Source: Methanolobus sp. (GTDB taxonomy: Archaea; Halobacteriota; Methanosarcinia; Methanosarcinales; Methanosarcinaceae). Taken from it: a stretch of 64,000 nucleotides of DNA. Below the pieces are notes generated by a model. The model was given only the letters and a program-made list of their open reading frames with translations. It did not search any database and was not told the origin of the DNA. Below, one piece after another: positions 46,722 to 53,869 of the stretch. How positions within the stretch are numbered: the first letter of the stretch is position 1; each line of letters opens with the position of its first letter. The position numbers and the translations under genes were made by a program. The stretch spans positions 1 to 64,000 of the forward strand of contig NZ_JADQBY010000030.1 of NCBI RefSeq assembly GCF_016278385.1, written 5' to 3'.

Positions 46722-47279
46722 TTAGATTAGATTTAGAATATGCATTGTCATGAATATTCCGCTGACACCTATAAAGTCACCAAGGGTGGCGATTAATGGG
46801 ATTACTGTGTCATCGGGATCTATTCCGAATCTGTGAGATGCAAATGCGATTACAATAGTTGCTGAAAAGACTGCAATCAGTTCAAATGAGCCAGCTATGA
46901 GGCACAAAGCCATGAGGGTTATAAAGGGCATTCCAATGCCAAGTACTGCCCCGGTCATCCAGACCATGATACCCACAAAAATGCAGGCGCAAATCCCTAC
47001 AATGAGGGCTGCAAGGACACTATTGCGGACAACAGGGCTGCGGTGAAGGTGGTTACCCAGACCCATATGAAATGATGATGAAAGCCTGGCTCCAAGCATG
47101 CTTCCGGTGTCTCCGCCAATCTTGATGAGTGCAGGTATCAATACGAGTATAATTGGCATAGAAACGAGTTTATGTAGCTCTATGTTGAGTATCTGGCCTG
47201 CAAATATGGCTATTACAGAGGTGATAAGAAGTATTGGGAATCCTCTTCCAACAATGCCTCTTATTGTGTAGTAACTCAT
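46722..47279 (-). CDS. MgtE-like divalent cation transporter, second half-subunit
   Basis: Membrane protein of 185 residues with about five helices consisting only of an MgtE membrane domain: GIVGRGFPILLITSVIAIFAG, ILVLIPALIKIGGDTGSMLGARLSSSFHMG and FGIDPDDTVIPLIATLGDFIG. The last is the family's metal-site signature PxxATLGD. The cytoplasmic N and CBS domains of bacterial MgtE are missing. It overlaps the first half by four bases (ATGA). Together the halves resemble the two MgtE repeats of eukaryotic SLC41. Confidence 0.92.
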   Translation of the reverse strand: MSYYTIRGIVGRGFPILLITSVIAIFAGQILNIELHKLVSMPIILVLIPALIKIGGDTGSMLGARLSSSFHMGLGNHLHRSPVVRNSVLAALIVGICACIFVGIMVWMTGAVLGIGMPFITLMALCLIAGSFELIAVFSATIVIAFASHRFGIDPDDTVIPLIATLGDFIGVSGIFMTMHILNLI

Positions 47280-47899
47280 ATCATGAGCACCACCTTTGCA
47301 GCCATGAAGATCATTATCATTGATACAATATCACCGATGGTGGCAATGGCTGGTGTGACTACGTTATCCGGGTCAAATCCAAAACGGAACATGCCAAGTG
47401 CAAGCAGGACTGCAACAACTGCAAGAATTATCCCAGAGGTTACTCCGGCGATGACTGCTATTAATGTAAGGGTGAATACACCTGCACTTTGCAGACCAAG
47501 ACCTACAGTTACGAGGTGACCGACAATTCCGAGTATGATTGACATTATGAGGCTTAGGAGAAGGGAACCTGAAACATTATTGATAAGTTCAGGGTTGCGG
47601 TCTATTTTTGTGATAAGGCCCATGTGTATGGCACTTCCAAGGCGTGATCCAAGTGTGCAGGAAACATTTCCACGCATACCAAGTACAGCAGGTGTGATAA
47701 CTATTAATCCCGGTATTAGTTCCAGTTCATTGCTCATACCTGAAAGGATAAGTCCTGATATAACTCCTCCTATGGTGGCCATGAGCTCGAATGGCAGCGC
47801 CTCACGTACTATGGAGCGGACACTTCCGTAATCTCCTATGTATTCCTCGACGACTTCTATTTCGTAATCCTCGTCTTCATCACTTGGATCGTAAGACAT
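47276..47899 (-). CDS. MgtE-like divalent cation transporter, first half-subunit
   Basis: Membrane protein of 207 residues with an acidic N-terminal tail (SYDPSDEDEDYEIEVVEEYI) and an MgtE membrane domain: VRSIVREALPFELMATIGGV, VITPAVLGMRGNVSCTLGSRLGSAIHMG and FGFDPDNVVTPAIATIGDIVS. It is the first gene of a three-gene unit with the second half and the PhoU/TrkA_C regulator. The likely substrate is Mg2+ or another divalent ion. Confidence 0.92.
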   Translation of the reverse strand: MSYDPSDEDEDYEIEVVEEYIGDYGSVRSIVREALPFELMATIGGVISGLILSGMSNELELIPGLIVITPAVLGMRGNVSCTLGSRLGSAIHMGLITKIDRNPELINNVSGSLLLSLIMSIILGIVGHLVTVGLGLQSAGVFTLTLIAVIAGVTSGIILAVVAVLLALGMFRFGFDPDNVVTPAIATIGDIVSMIMIFMAAKVVLMI

Positions 47900-48028
47900 T
47901 ACTGCCCTATTTTGCTTTGTTAATATTTAAACACCTATCAGGATTATTTTTCCAAAAATCATATCCTTTAGTACTCAAACATAAAAGACATAAGACATGT
48001 CAACATTTGCATAAAAGAGGAATATCAC

Positions 48029-48331
48029 ATGTTAAAGCATATTGTTATGTGGAAGTTGAAGGAGAACGCTGAAGGAAAGAGCAACATTGGGAATGCTTTA
48101 CTCATGAAGGAAATGCTTGAAACTCTTAAGGGCGTAATCCCGGAAATTGAAATGATCGAAGTAGGAATCAATGAAAATCCTTCGGCTGCTGCTTACGATG
48201 TTGTTCTTTATTCCGAGTTCAGGGATGAAGAAGCACTCAGGAAATACCAGGATCATCCTGAACATGTAAAGGTTGCTGAATTTGTCGGTAAGATAAATGA
48301 TGATCGTGTTGTTGTTGATTATCATGTTTGA
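48029..48331 (+). CDS. Dabb (stress-responsive A/B barrel) domain protein
   Basis: Small soluble protein of 100 residues. LKHIVMWKLKENAEG at the start and EALRKYQDHPEHVKVAEFV in the middle are typical of the ferredoxin-like dimeric Dabb fold. GAGGA lies ahead of the ATG. Members bind small hydrophobic ligands or act in stress responses; no specific function can be assigned. It precedes two other small redox-type genes on the same strand. Confidence 0.9.
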   Translation: MLKHIVMWKLKENAEGKSNIGNALLMKEMLETLKGVIPEIEMIEVGINENPSAAAYDVVLYSEFRDEEALRKYQDHPEHVKVAEFVGKINDDRVVVDYHV

Positions 48332-48388
48332 ATTTATTAAAAAAATTATCTGTTTAATTAATAATATTCGATTGTTAGATGTGTTTGC

Positions 48389-48988
48389 ATGAATGTCTCT
48401 GTTATACTCGGATATCCTTATGAGAAGAGTTTCAACCGCGCTATTGCAAATAAGGTGCTTGATACCTTGAATGCCAATGGGTACGATGTTTATTTTCACG
48501 ACCTGCATGGGGAAGGTTTTGACCCTCTTCTTCGGGGAGAATAACTCATTACTGACCAGTCGGAAGATATGTTGGTCCAGATACATTGCTCAGAGATCGT
48601 AGGGGCAGATTGTATAATCATCCATCCAAACTGGTGGGGACAGCCGCCTGCCATACTGAAAGGATGTGTGGACCGTGTACTCAGGGAAAAGATAGCGTAC
48701 ACGTTTGCTGAGGACGATGATGGTTCAGGACTTCCAATCGGTCTTATGAAAGCAAAGGCTCCTGTCGTGTTCAATAATTCTAATACACCGGAGGAAAGGG
48801 AGAATAATGTTTTCGGTGATCCATTGGAGAGGATTTGGAAGGACTGTATTTTTGATTTCTGCGGGGTTACCAATTACAGACGCAAAATGTTCAGGACAAT
48901 TGCGGACAGTTCCGAAGAAGAGCGGCGGAACTGGCTGGATGAGGTTAAGGATATTATTTGCTTTAATTTTCCGCACATTGATGCTTAA
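48389..48988 (+). pseudogene. Flavodoxin-fold NAD(P)H:quinone reductase gene interrupted by an in-frame TAA
   Basis: From ATG 48389 the frame reads MNVSVILGYPYEKSFNRAIA and continues 51 codons to a TAA at 48542-48544. The same frame then carries on without a shift to 48988 for a total of 199 residues: WWGQPPAILKGCVDRVLREK is the family's signature FMN/dimer-interface region. Relatives usually have Glu at the stop position, so one base change (GAA to TAA) would explain it. An internal ATG at 48569 could give a 139-residue piece lacking the FMN phosphate loop. TAA is not the pyrrolysine codon. A pseudogene, or a sequencing error, is most likely. Confidence 0.75.
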
Positions 48989-49005
48989 TTTTAAGAGGTT
49001 AAGAT

Positions 49006-49467
49006 ATGAGAAGGCCTGAGAAAAAAATTGTGGATCAAAATGTGATACACAGTATCCTCAAAGAGACTATTATATGCAGGATAGGACTTTGCGATAACAA
49101 TATCCCATATGTGGTGCCAATGAATTTTGCATACCACGATAATGCACTCTATCTGCATGCAGCCAGAGCTGGAAAAAAGCTGGATATCATCAAGGCTAAT
49201 CCTCATGTCTGCTTTGAGATGGAGTATAAAGCAGAAGTATCCCTAGCATCCACAAGTTGTGGATGGAGTATGAAATATTACAGCATAATAGGCTGGGGTA
49301 ACGCTTCCATGATCACCAATTCTGCAGACAAGACTGAAGCCTTGAATCTGCTGATGGAAAAGTATGCCGGGGAGAAATCTCTCTCATATGAAGATACTAT
49401 TCTGGACAAGGTCGCGATCATCAGGGTGGAAATAACTGAAATGACTGGAAAGAGATCAGGATATTAA
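49006..49467 (+). CDS. FMN-binding pyridoxamine-5'-phosphate-oxidase-like protein (NimA type)
   Basis: Protein of 153 residues with a split-barrel flavin fold: MRRPEKKIVDQNVIHSILKE, CRIGLCDNNIPYVVPMNFAY, LYLHAARAGKKLDIIKANP and the motif CFEME. These are the features of the 5-nitroimidazole-resistance (Nim) and related flavin reductases. GAGGT precedes the ATG. It follows the interrupted quinone reductase gene by 17 bases. Substrate unknown. Confidence 0.88.
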   Translation: MRRPEKKIVDQNVIHSILKETIICRIGLCDNNIPYVVPMNFAYHDNALYLHAARAGKKLDIIKANPHVCFEMEYKAEVSLASTSCGWSMKYYSIIGWGNASMITNSADKTEALNLLMEKYAGEKSLSYEDTILDKVAIIRVEITEMTGKRSGY

Positions 49468-49547
49468 TGCCCTTTATCTGTTATTCCAGCAAAAATCAGT
49501 AAGATATTAATTTTTCATTCGGTATTTGCATATTCCATCAATAAAGG

Positions 49548-49555
49548 TTATATAC
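49548..49555 (+). promoter_or_regulatory. Archaeal TATA box for the tRNA-Val transcript
   Basis: TTATATAC with an AAAGG purine-rich stretch just before it fits an archaeal BRE/TATA promoter. Transcription would be expected to begin about 25 bases downstream, near 49573-49580. Confidence 0.55.
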
Positions 49556-49572
49556 AACTAGTTACATTAAGG

Positions 49573-49606
49573 AGTTGCTCGAGGGCGAAAGCGCCACCGA
49601 ACAACT
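49573..49606 (+). ncRNA. Structured hairpin in the tRNA-Val leader
   Basis: The segment folds as a long hairpin: AGTTG with CAACT, a C/A mismatch, TCG with CGA, an AG/AC internal loop, and GGCG with CGCC closing an AAAG loop. It lies between the TATA box and the mature tRNA (starts 49624), near the predicted transcript start. It could be a processing or stability element or a separate small RNA. Confidence 0.45.
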
Positions 49607-49623
49607 TTATTCGCAAACAATGT

Positions 49624-49700
49624 GGGCCCGTGGTCTAGCTGGTTATGACATCGCCTTTACACGGCGGGGGTCATGAGTTCGAATCTCATCGGGCCCACCA
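49624..49700 (+). tRNA. tRNA-Val (anticodon UAC), CCA encoded
   Basis: Acceptor strands GGGCCCG (49624-49630) and CGGGCCC (49690-49696) pair fully. The D arm contains CTAGCTGGTTATG. The anticodon stem TCGCC/GGCGG encloses the loop TTTACAC with anticodon TAC. The T arm is ATGAG-TTCGAAT-CTCAT. Discriminator A and CCA are encoded. No intron is present. Confidence 0.97.
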
Positions 49701-49838
49701 TACTTCTATTTCGTCTGCTGATATTGATTCTTGTAAGAGTTGGAGCTGCTTTTCTACTTACTATTTATTTATGATTTCTAAGAAAAAAACTAACATATTT
49801 TCATAAACATTTTGCACTTAAATGCAGTTCACTTATGT

Positions 49839-49973
49839 ATGAAAGATTTTGAAGACGCGCTTCTTGATTTATCTTGGAAGAATTTCCATCACATAAGAAA
49901 CGCTGCAGCAGATAAGCCTTTTAGTTTAAATGTACATATAAAGGGAAGGTTTGAGATGTGGGAAGGGTTTTAA
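49839..49973 (+). CDS. Small ORF of 44 residues
   Basis: ATG to TAA frame encoding MKDFEDALLDLSWKNFHHIR and a further 24 residues with balanced composition. No clear ribosome site precedes it. It lies in the 351-base spacer between the tRNA and the convergent monooxygenase-like gene and sits one base ahead of another small frame. No family recognised. It may be a gene fragment. Confidence 0.25.
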   Translation: MKDFEDALLDLSWKNFHHIRNAAADKPFSLNVHIKGRFEMWEGF

Positions 49974-49974
49974 C

Positions 49975-50049
49975 ATGAAGCTTGTTTGCAAAAAATGTAA
50001 TATATGGGTAACAAAACCAATAATAAAATTGGTTGATACTAATTTATAA
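49975..50049 (+). CDS. Small ORF of 24 residues with a CxxC pair
   Basis: MKLVCKKCNIWVTKPIIKLV plus four residues, with GGGAAGGG eight bases ahead of the ATG. The CKKC pair hints at a zinc-ribbon fragment. It directly follows the 44-residue frame. Coding status uncertain. Confidence 0.25.
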   Translation: MKLVCKKCNIWVTKPIIKLVDTNL

Positions 50050-50051
50050 TG

Positions 50052-50342
50052 TCACACCATTTTATTGTAAACATTGATCTCAACTTCTTTTTCAAAGCAA
50101 TCTGCCATCAAAGGAACTATTTCCTTGAAATGTTTAGAATTAAAGTGCCTTTCCAGACATTTATTATCTTCCCATTCCTCAATCATGGTCAGGATTAGTA
50201 GATTTTCTGAATCCCGATAAAGACCATATTCAATGCAGCCTTCTTCTTTCAGTGTCTCTTTGACCAATTCTTTGCTCAAACCAATATAATCTTCGACCTT
50301 TTCAGGTTTAACATAGTGTTTTGCAACAACTTTTATTGTCAT
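50052..50342 (-). CDS. Antibiotic-biosynthesis-monooxygenase (ABM) domain protein
   Basis: Protein of 96 residues with a dimeric ferredoxin-like ABM fold, seen in MTIKVVAKHYVKPEKVEDYI, ECIEYGLYRDSENLLILTMI and the late HFNSKHFKEIVPLM. Many such proteins are quinol monooxygenases or handle small reactive metabolites. AGGTGGT precedes the ATG. It lies 24 bases after the nitroreductase gene on the same strand, so the two are likely co-transcribed. Confidence 0.88.
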   Translation of the reverse strand: MTIKVVAKHYVKPEKVEDYIGLSKELVKETLKEEGCIEYGLYRDSENLLILTMIEEWEDNKCLERHFNSKHFKEIVPLMADCFEKEVEINVYNKMV

Positions 50343-50366
50343 GAAACCACCTGATACTAAAAAGAT

Positions 50367-50888
50367 TCATAATTTTTTACCGTATGAGTTGTGGTAGACC
50401 TTCTCTTCCATATACCTGTCCTGCGGGCCAGCCTTCTGTGCAGGATATCCAACAGGTACCAGTCCTAGGGGAATTATATGTTCCGGCAAATTGAAAGCTT
50501 TCCTGAAACCTTCCACCCTGTCTTCCATAGGGTGAATTCCAGTCCACACCGCACCAAGACCGAGTGCATGAGCAGCCAGCAGGAGATTCTGTATTGCAGC
50601 CGAACAGTCCTGTACCCAGAATCCCGGAGCTTTTTCCAGACTTGTATCTCCACAGACAAGAATTGCAAGTGGAGCATTGCGGGCCATGGCTGCATAAGGG
50701 CTGTATGTAGGGATCTCATCCAGTAGCTTGCGGTCGTCAATTACTATAAATGTCCACGGTTGTGCATTCACAGCTGAAGGCGCACTCATGGCAGCAGACA
50801 ATAGTTCTTTGATTGTTTCCGGTGCTATGCTTTCATCCGTATATTTTCGGATACTTCTGCGAGTGTGAATAGCTTCTAATGCGTCCAT
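50367..50888 (-). CDS. Nitroreductase-family flavoenzyme
   Basis: FMN-dependent NAD(P)H oxidoreductase of about 173 residues. The start at 50888 is chosen because AAGGAGC lies upstream and the protein then begins at the conserved MDALEAIHTRRSIRKYTDES; the frame opening at 50969 adds 27 unlike residues. SAPSAVNAQPWTFIVI is the FMN-binding motif, and GLVPVGYPA marks the C-terminal strand. Natural substrate unknown; it is the first gene of a pair with the ABM protein. Confidence 0.93.
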   Translation of the reverse strand: MDALEAIHTRRSIRKYTDESIAPETIKELLSAAMSAPSAVNAQPWTFIVIDDRKLLDEIPTYSPYAAMARNAPLAILVCGDTSLEKAPGFWVQDCSAAIQNLLLAAHALGLGAVWTGIHPMEDRVEGFRKAFNLPEHIIPLGLVPVGYPAQKAGPQDRYMEEKVYHNSYGKKL

Positions 50889-51118
50889 AGTTACAGAGCT
50901 CCTTTTATGCCTGAACACCGATGATTTAACAAAGCTCAAAAGAACTATAACAATAAATTCATGTGGCATACAGACTAAATTATTGCAACGTCATTTGTAC
51001 ATGTAAACTACTTCAAGCTATCGAACAACGGATTAATGGAGAAACAACTCCTATAATTGTTGAAAACTTTTTCTCTGCATCATCTAGTTATATCTTAAAT
51101 CATAAATATGAAATAAAT

Positions 51119-51161
51119 CCGCCTGAAAGAGGCGGTGGTTTACAGATGCATTTCATGAGGT
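51119..51161 (+). repeat. Hairpin-associated repeat, copy A
   Basis: CCGCCT-GAAAG-AGGCGG hairpin followed by GGTTTACAGATGCATTTCAT and GAGGT. The part from AGGCGG onward recurs at 52222-52264 with two substitutions and two single-base gaps. The layout of hairpin plus conserved flank resembles the end of IS200/IS605-type elements. The rest of 50889-51323 shows only AT-rich promoter-like sequence. Confidence 0.45.
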
Positions 51162-51323
51162 GCTTATCTTATGTCTGAGAGTTTAATTGATTTAAACTTG
51201 CTGAACATTTCTTATTATACTTTCACTATATAGTATCAGGGATATATACAGGAATTAATTCCAAAGGATGAAGAAAGTATCAACGAATCATTTATTCTTT
51301 GCATAAATAAGGGAGTTGTCATC

Positions 51324-52187
51324 ATGAAAATACGAGAGCTTATCAACCAGTATTGTAGCAGTACTGAAAAAAAAGGAAACGGGATTACTATCTATACAAT
51401 CAATGTTCTCGAACCTATAGAAACACCCGAATTATTCAGCTATCTGGACTTCTTGTCTGAGGAACCTCACAGGAGGATTTGGGTCAGCGACCCTTACAGG
51501 ATGATAGCAATAGAGATAGATGGCGAATTAACCGTTTACGAACACGTGAGGATGGCAAACTACAGGATACAGTTGAATGATCTCCAGGAAAAGTATGAAG
51601 AACAAAGGGAGACTGACCTGACAGAACTTGCTGATGTGTTTGCGTTCGCCGTTGATTGTCACAAGAATAGCATGAGGAAGTCAGGTACTCCATATATATC
51701 GCATCCAATGGATGTAGCATCCATCCTTCTCAAAGAGAACGTACCTCTTGAACTTGTTTTTGCAGGATTGCTCCATGACGTTGTTGAAGATACTGACATT
51801 CATATTGAAATAATATTAGGAAAATATGGCCAACAAGTTGCTGATTACGTGTACGCTGTTACCGAACCTGAAAAGCTTAGAAATCCTCCAACTGGTAACA
51901 AGGAACAAACCTGGAAAGAACGGAAGGAACACACCATACAAGAGATGGTAGGTGCTAACCGCGAAATCAAACTCCTCTCATGTGCAGACAAGCTTGCAAA
52001 TATCAGGGACCTTATCAGTGATGTAAGGATGCAAGGAGAAGGCTTTTGGGACAAGTTCAATGCACCTAAGCAAGAACAGGAATGGTACTACCGCTCAATG
52101 CTGGAATCCTTCGCGACGGGTACACAGAACATTGCAGAAACCCGTGTGTACTGTAATCTCAAGGAATGTGTGGAAGAGCTATTTTGA
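51324..52187 (+). CDS. RelA/SpoT-type HD-domain hydrolase
   Basis: Protein of 287 residues. The first 100 form an uncharacterised alpha/beta domain; residues about 105-280 form an HD domain with YISHPMDVASILL, GLLHDVVEDTD and LLSCADKLANIRDL, the metal ligands of SpoT/MESH1 (p)ppGpp hydrolases. There is no synthetase or TGS domain. GGGAG precedes the ATG. Its role in an archaeon is unclear: it may degrade alarmone-like or other pyrophosphorylated nucleotides. Two related hairpin motifs flank the gene. Confidence 0.85.
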   Translation: MKIRELINQYCSSTEKKGNGITIYTINVLEPIETPELFSYLDFLSEEPHRRIWVSDPYRMIAIEIDGELTVYEHVRMANYRIQLNDLQEKYEEQRETDLTELADVFAFAVDCHKNSMRKSGTPYISHPMDVASILLKENVPLELVFAGLLHDVVEDTDIHIEIILGKYGQQVADYVYAVTEPEKLRNPPTGNKEQTWKERKEHTIQEMVGANREIKLLSCADKLANIRDLISDVRMQGEGFWDKFNAPKQEQEWYYRSMLESFATGTQNIAETRVYCNLKECVEELF

Positions 52188-52221
52188 ATTACAATTCTTG
52201 GATCATCTTGTACTTTATTTA

Positions 52222-52264
52222 CCCTGTCCTACATAGGCGGGGTTATAGATGCACTTCATGAGGT
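52222..52264 (+). repeat. Hairpin-associated repeat, copy B
   Basis: CCCTGTC-CTACATA-GGCGGGG forms a weaker hairpin, followed by TTATAGATGCACTTCATGAG. It matches copy A at 51119-51161 from AGGCGG to GAGGT apart from two substitutions and two single-base gaps. Confidence 0.45.
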
Positions 52265-52403
52265 TGATCTAAATACACTGAATATTCAGTCAATATATTT
52301 CATTTGAACATTTCAAATGAGTTATATCATCTGAACTTTAGGTCATGTAGTTCAAACGTGATAAAAAGAAGAAACTAAGTTTAGCAGAATAAGCAAGACA
52401 AAT

Positions 52404-52610
52404 CTATAGATTATCTTTATCTGATTTAGCAGAAAATACATTAATTCTACATGCTAAGTAACTGTACGAAATCTGTAGTGTAGGAGTAGTGTCAAAAAGG
52501 AAATATTTTTGATGCCAGCAATTTTGCATTTCTTTTGTGAGGATTAGGTAGACAATGAAAGGAAAGTGAGACGTACCTCTATTTTTCCACATGAGGATTT
52601 CTACAGAGTC
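52404..52610 (-). mobile_element. Insertion-sequence remnant with an L-type terminus
   Basis: On the minus strand the terminus is GACTCTGTAGAAATCCTC (from 52610), which matches the left end of the 132-bp element at 39819 except for one base. An open frame runs inward from there to 52404 (for example WKNRGTSHFPFIVYLILTK), perhaps the start of a decayed transposase, but no family can be named. The remaining spacer 52265-52403 shows nothing else. Confidence 0.45.
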
Positions 52611-52651
52611 GAATACTCCATTTGGTTGACTGGATTTTGAATCCCTTATTT

Positions 52652-53518
52652 TCATACTTCAAAAAGTCTAATCAATATGAAAACCAACAGTCCCAAGGTT
52701 GTACCTAAATATATCCAGCGGATATATTCCCTTCCTGCACTCTTATTATTGCCAGATTTTAAAAGTCTCAAAGATGGATAAGCAATCGAAACATTCATTA
52801 TTGCAATTGGAACCAGATAAATGGCAGGCAACCACCTTAGTATAAAGGGAACAAATGTCAACAGAATAACAAAAAAGAAAATGTAACTGCTTATCCGGAG
52901 AGCCATTTTATTTCCATATTTTATTGCCAGGGAATTTGAATTGATAAGAAGATCTCCCTGCACATCCATAGAATCAGCAGCAATCTCTTCTCCCAAATCT
53001 ATCAATGCGGCAATTACAGCAAAAAGCCAGACGATATTATTAAAAGGCAATCCTACAGATACGCCACCATAAATAAATGTCGTCCCAACAGAAAAACTCA
53101 CCATCAAATTACCAGGCAAACCGCTCTTTTTATATTTTCTGTTATAGAGAAATCCAATCATCAACAAAAGAACTGAGAATAATAACACTACAATATTGAT
53201 CAGATAGCTAAGGATCAGACCAAAGAACACTAAACTAATTGCTAGCATTAAAGCTTCTGATTGAGTTACAGCGTTTGAAGGAATTGGCCGGTCGGGTGCA
53301 TTGAGTCTATCAGTCTCAACATCAAAATAATCATTTAATACTAATATTGAAGCTGAAATAAAGAATACTGACAAAAAACCAAGTGTTGTTTCAGGAATAG
53401 ATGCAAACTTTCCCAGGGCTAAGATTTGTCCCATGACAACGCATACTCCTGCTGAGAACGGGAGTTCAAATCTTAATAGCCTTAGAAGTCCTTTTATTTT
53501 TCTCATGGTAATGCACAT
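52652..53518 (-). CDS. UbiA-family prenyltransferase
   Basis: Integral membrane enzyme of about 285 residues with eight to nine helices. The first aspartate-rich motif is NDYFDVETD (about 82-90) and the second is EIAADSMDVQGD (about 175-186); they bind the prenyl diphosphate through Mg2+. The RLNAPDRPIPS loop is typical of the archaeal digeranylgeranylglyceryl-phosphate synthase subgroup, which adds the second geranylgeranyl chain to the lipid backbone, but a quinone-like substrate is possible. The start is ATG at 53518 or at 53506; neither has a strong ribosome site. The spacer 53519-53857 shows no other gene. Confidence 0.88.
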   Translation of the reverse strand: MCITMRKIKGLLRLLRFELPFSAGVCVVMGQILALGKFASIPETTLGFLSVFFISASILVLNDYFDVETDRLNAPDRPIPSNAVTQSEALMLAISLVFFGLILSYLINIVVLLFSVLLLMIGFLYNRKYKKSGLPGNLMVSFSVGTTFIYGGVSVGLPFNNIVWLFAVIAALIDLGEEIAADSMDVQGDLLINSNSLAIKYGNKMALRISSYIFFFVILLTFVPFILRWLPAIYLVPIAIMNVSIAYPSLRLLKSGNNKSAGREYIRWIYLGTTLGLLVFILIRLFEV

Positions 53519-53869
53519 TCTTTATTCATCAATCAAATACTCTTTACATTATAGAGTGTTACCAACTAAAAAACAATAATATACATGATATTACATCAGT
53601 GATGTTAAATTTCTATGGCTTTTGTTTGTGTTAATTATTTAAAAGTACTTAATTCAGATAATGAAGTACTTCCCGTGGTCAAAGTCCCTCTTCTCCGTGC
53701 GAAGCCAGCAACATCCAGTCTGTATCTTCATATATTTCCAGTTTGGGACTCAGGTTACATATAGTTTTTGAGATAGATATTTTTGCAACGAATTCAAAAT
53801 GGATGCTTTTATTAATTAATAGGTTTATTCAATAATTTAGGATTTCATTCAATGTAAAATATTATAGGG

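Noticed and set aside
48389-48544. In-frame stop as a pyrrolysine codon
   Set aside because: The stop is TAA; pyrrolysine is inserted at TAG only.
52404-52655. 83-codon minus-strand frame as a real gene
   Set aside because: It starts outside and runs through an insertion-sequence terminus and has no ribosome site; it is better explained as part of the element relic.
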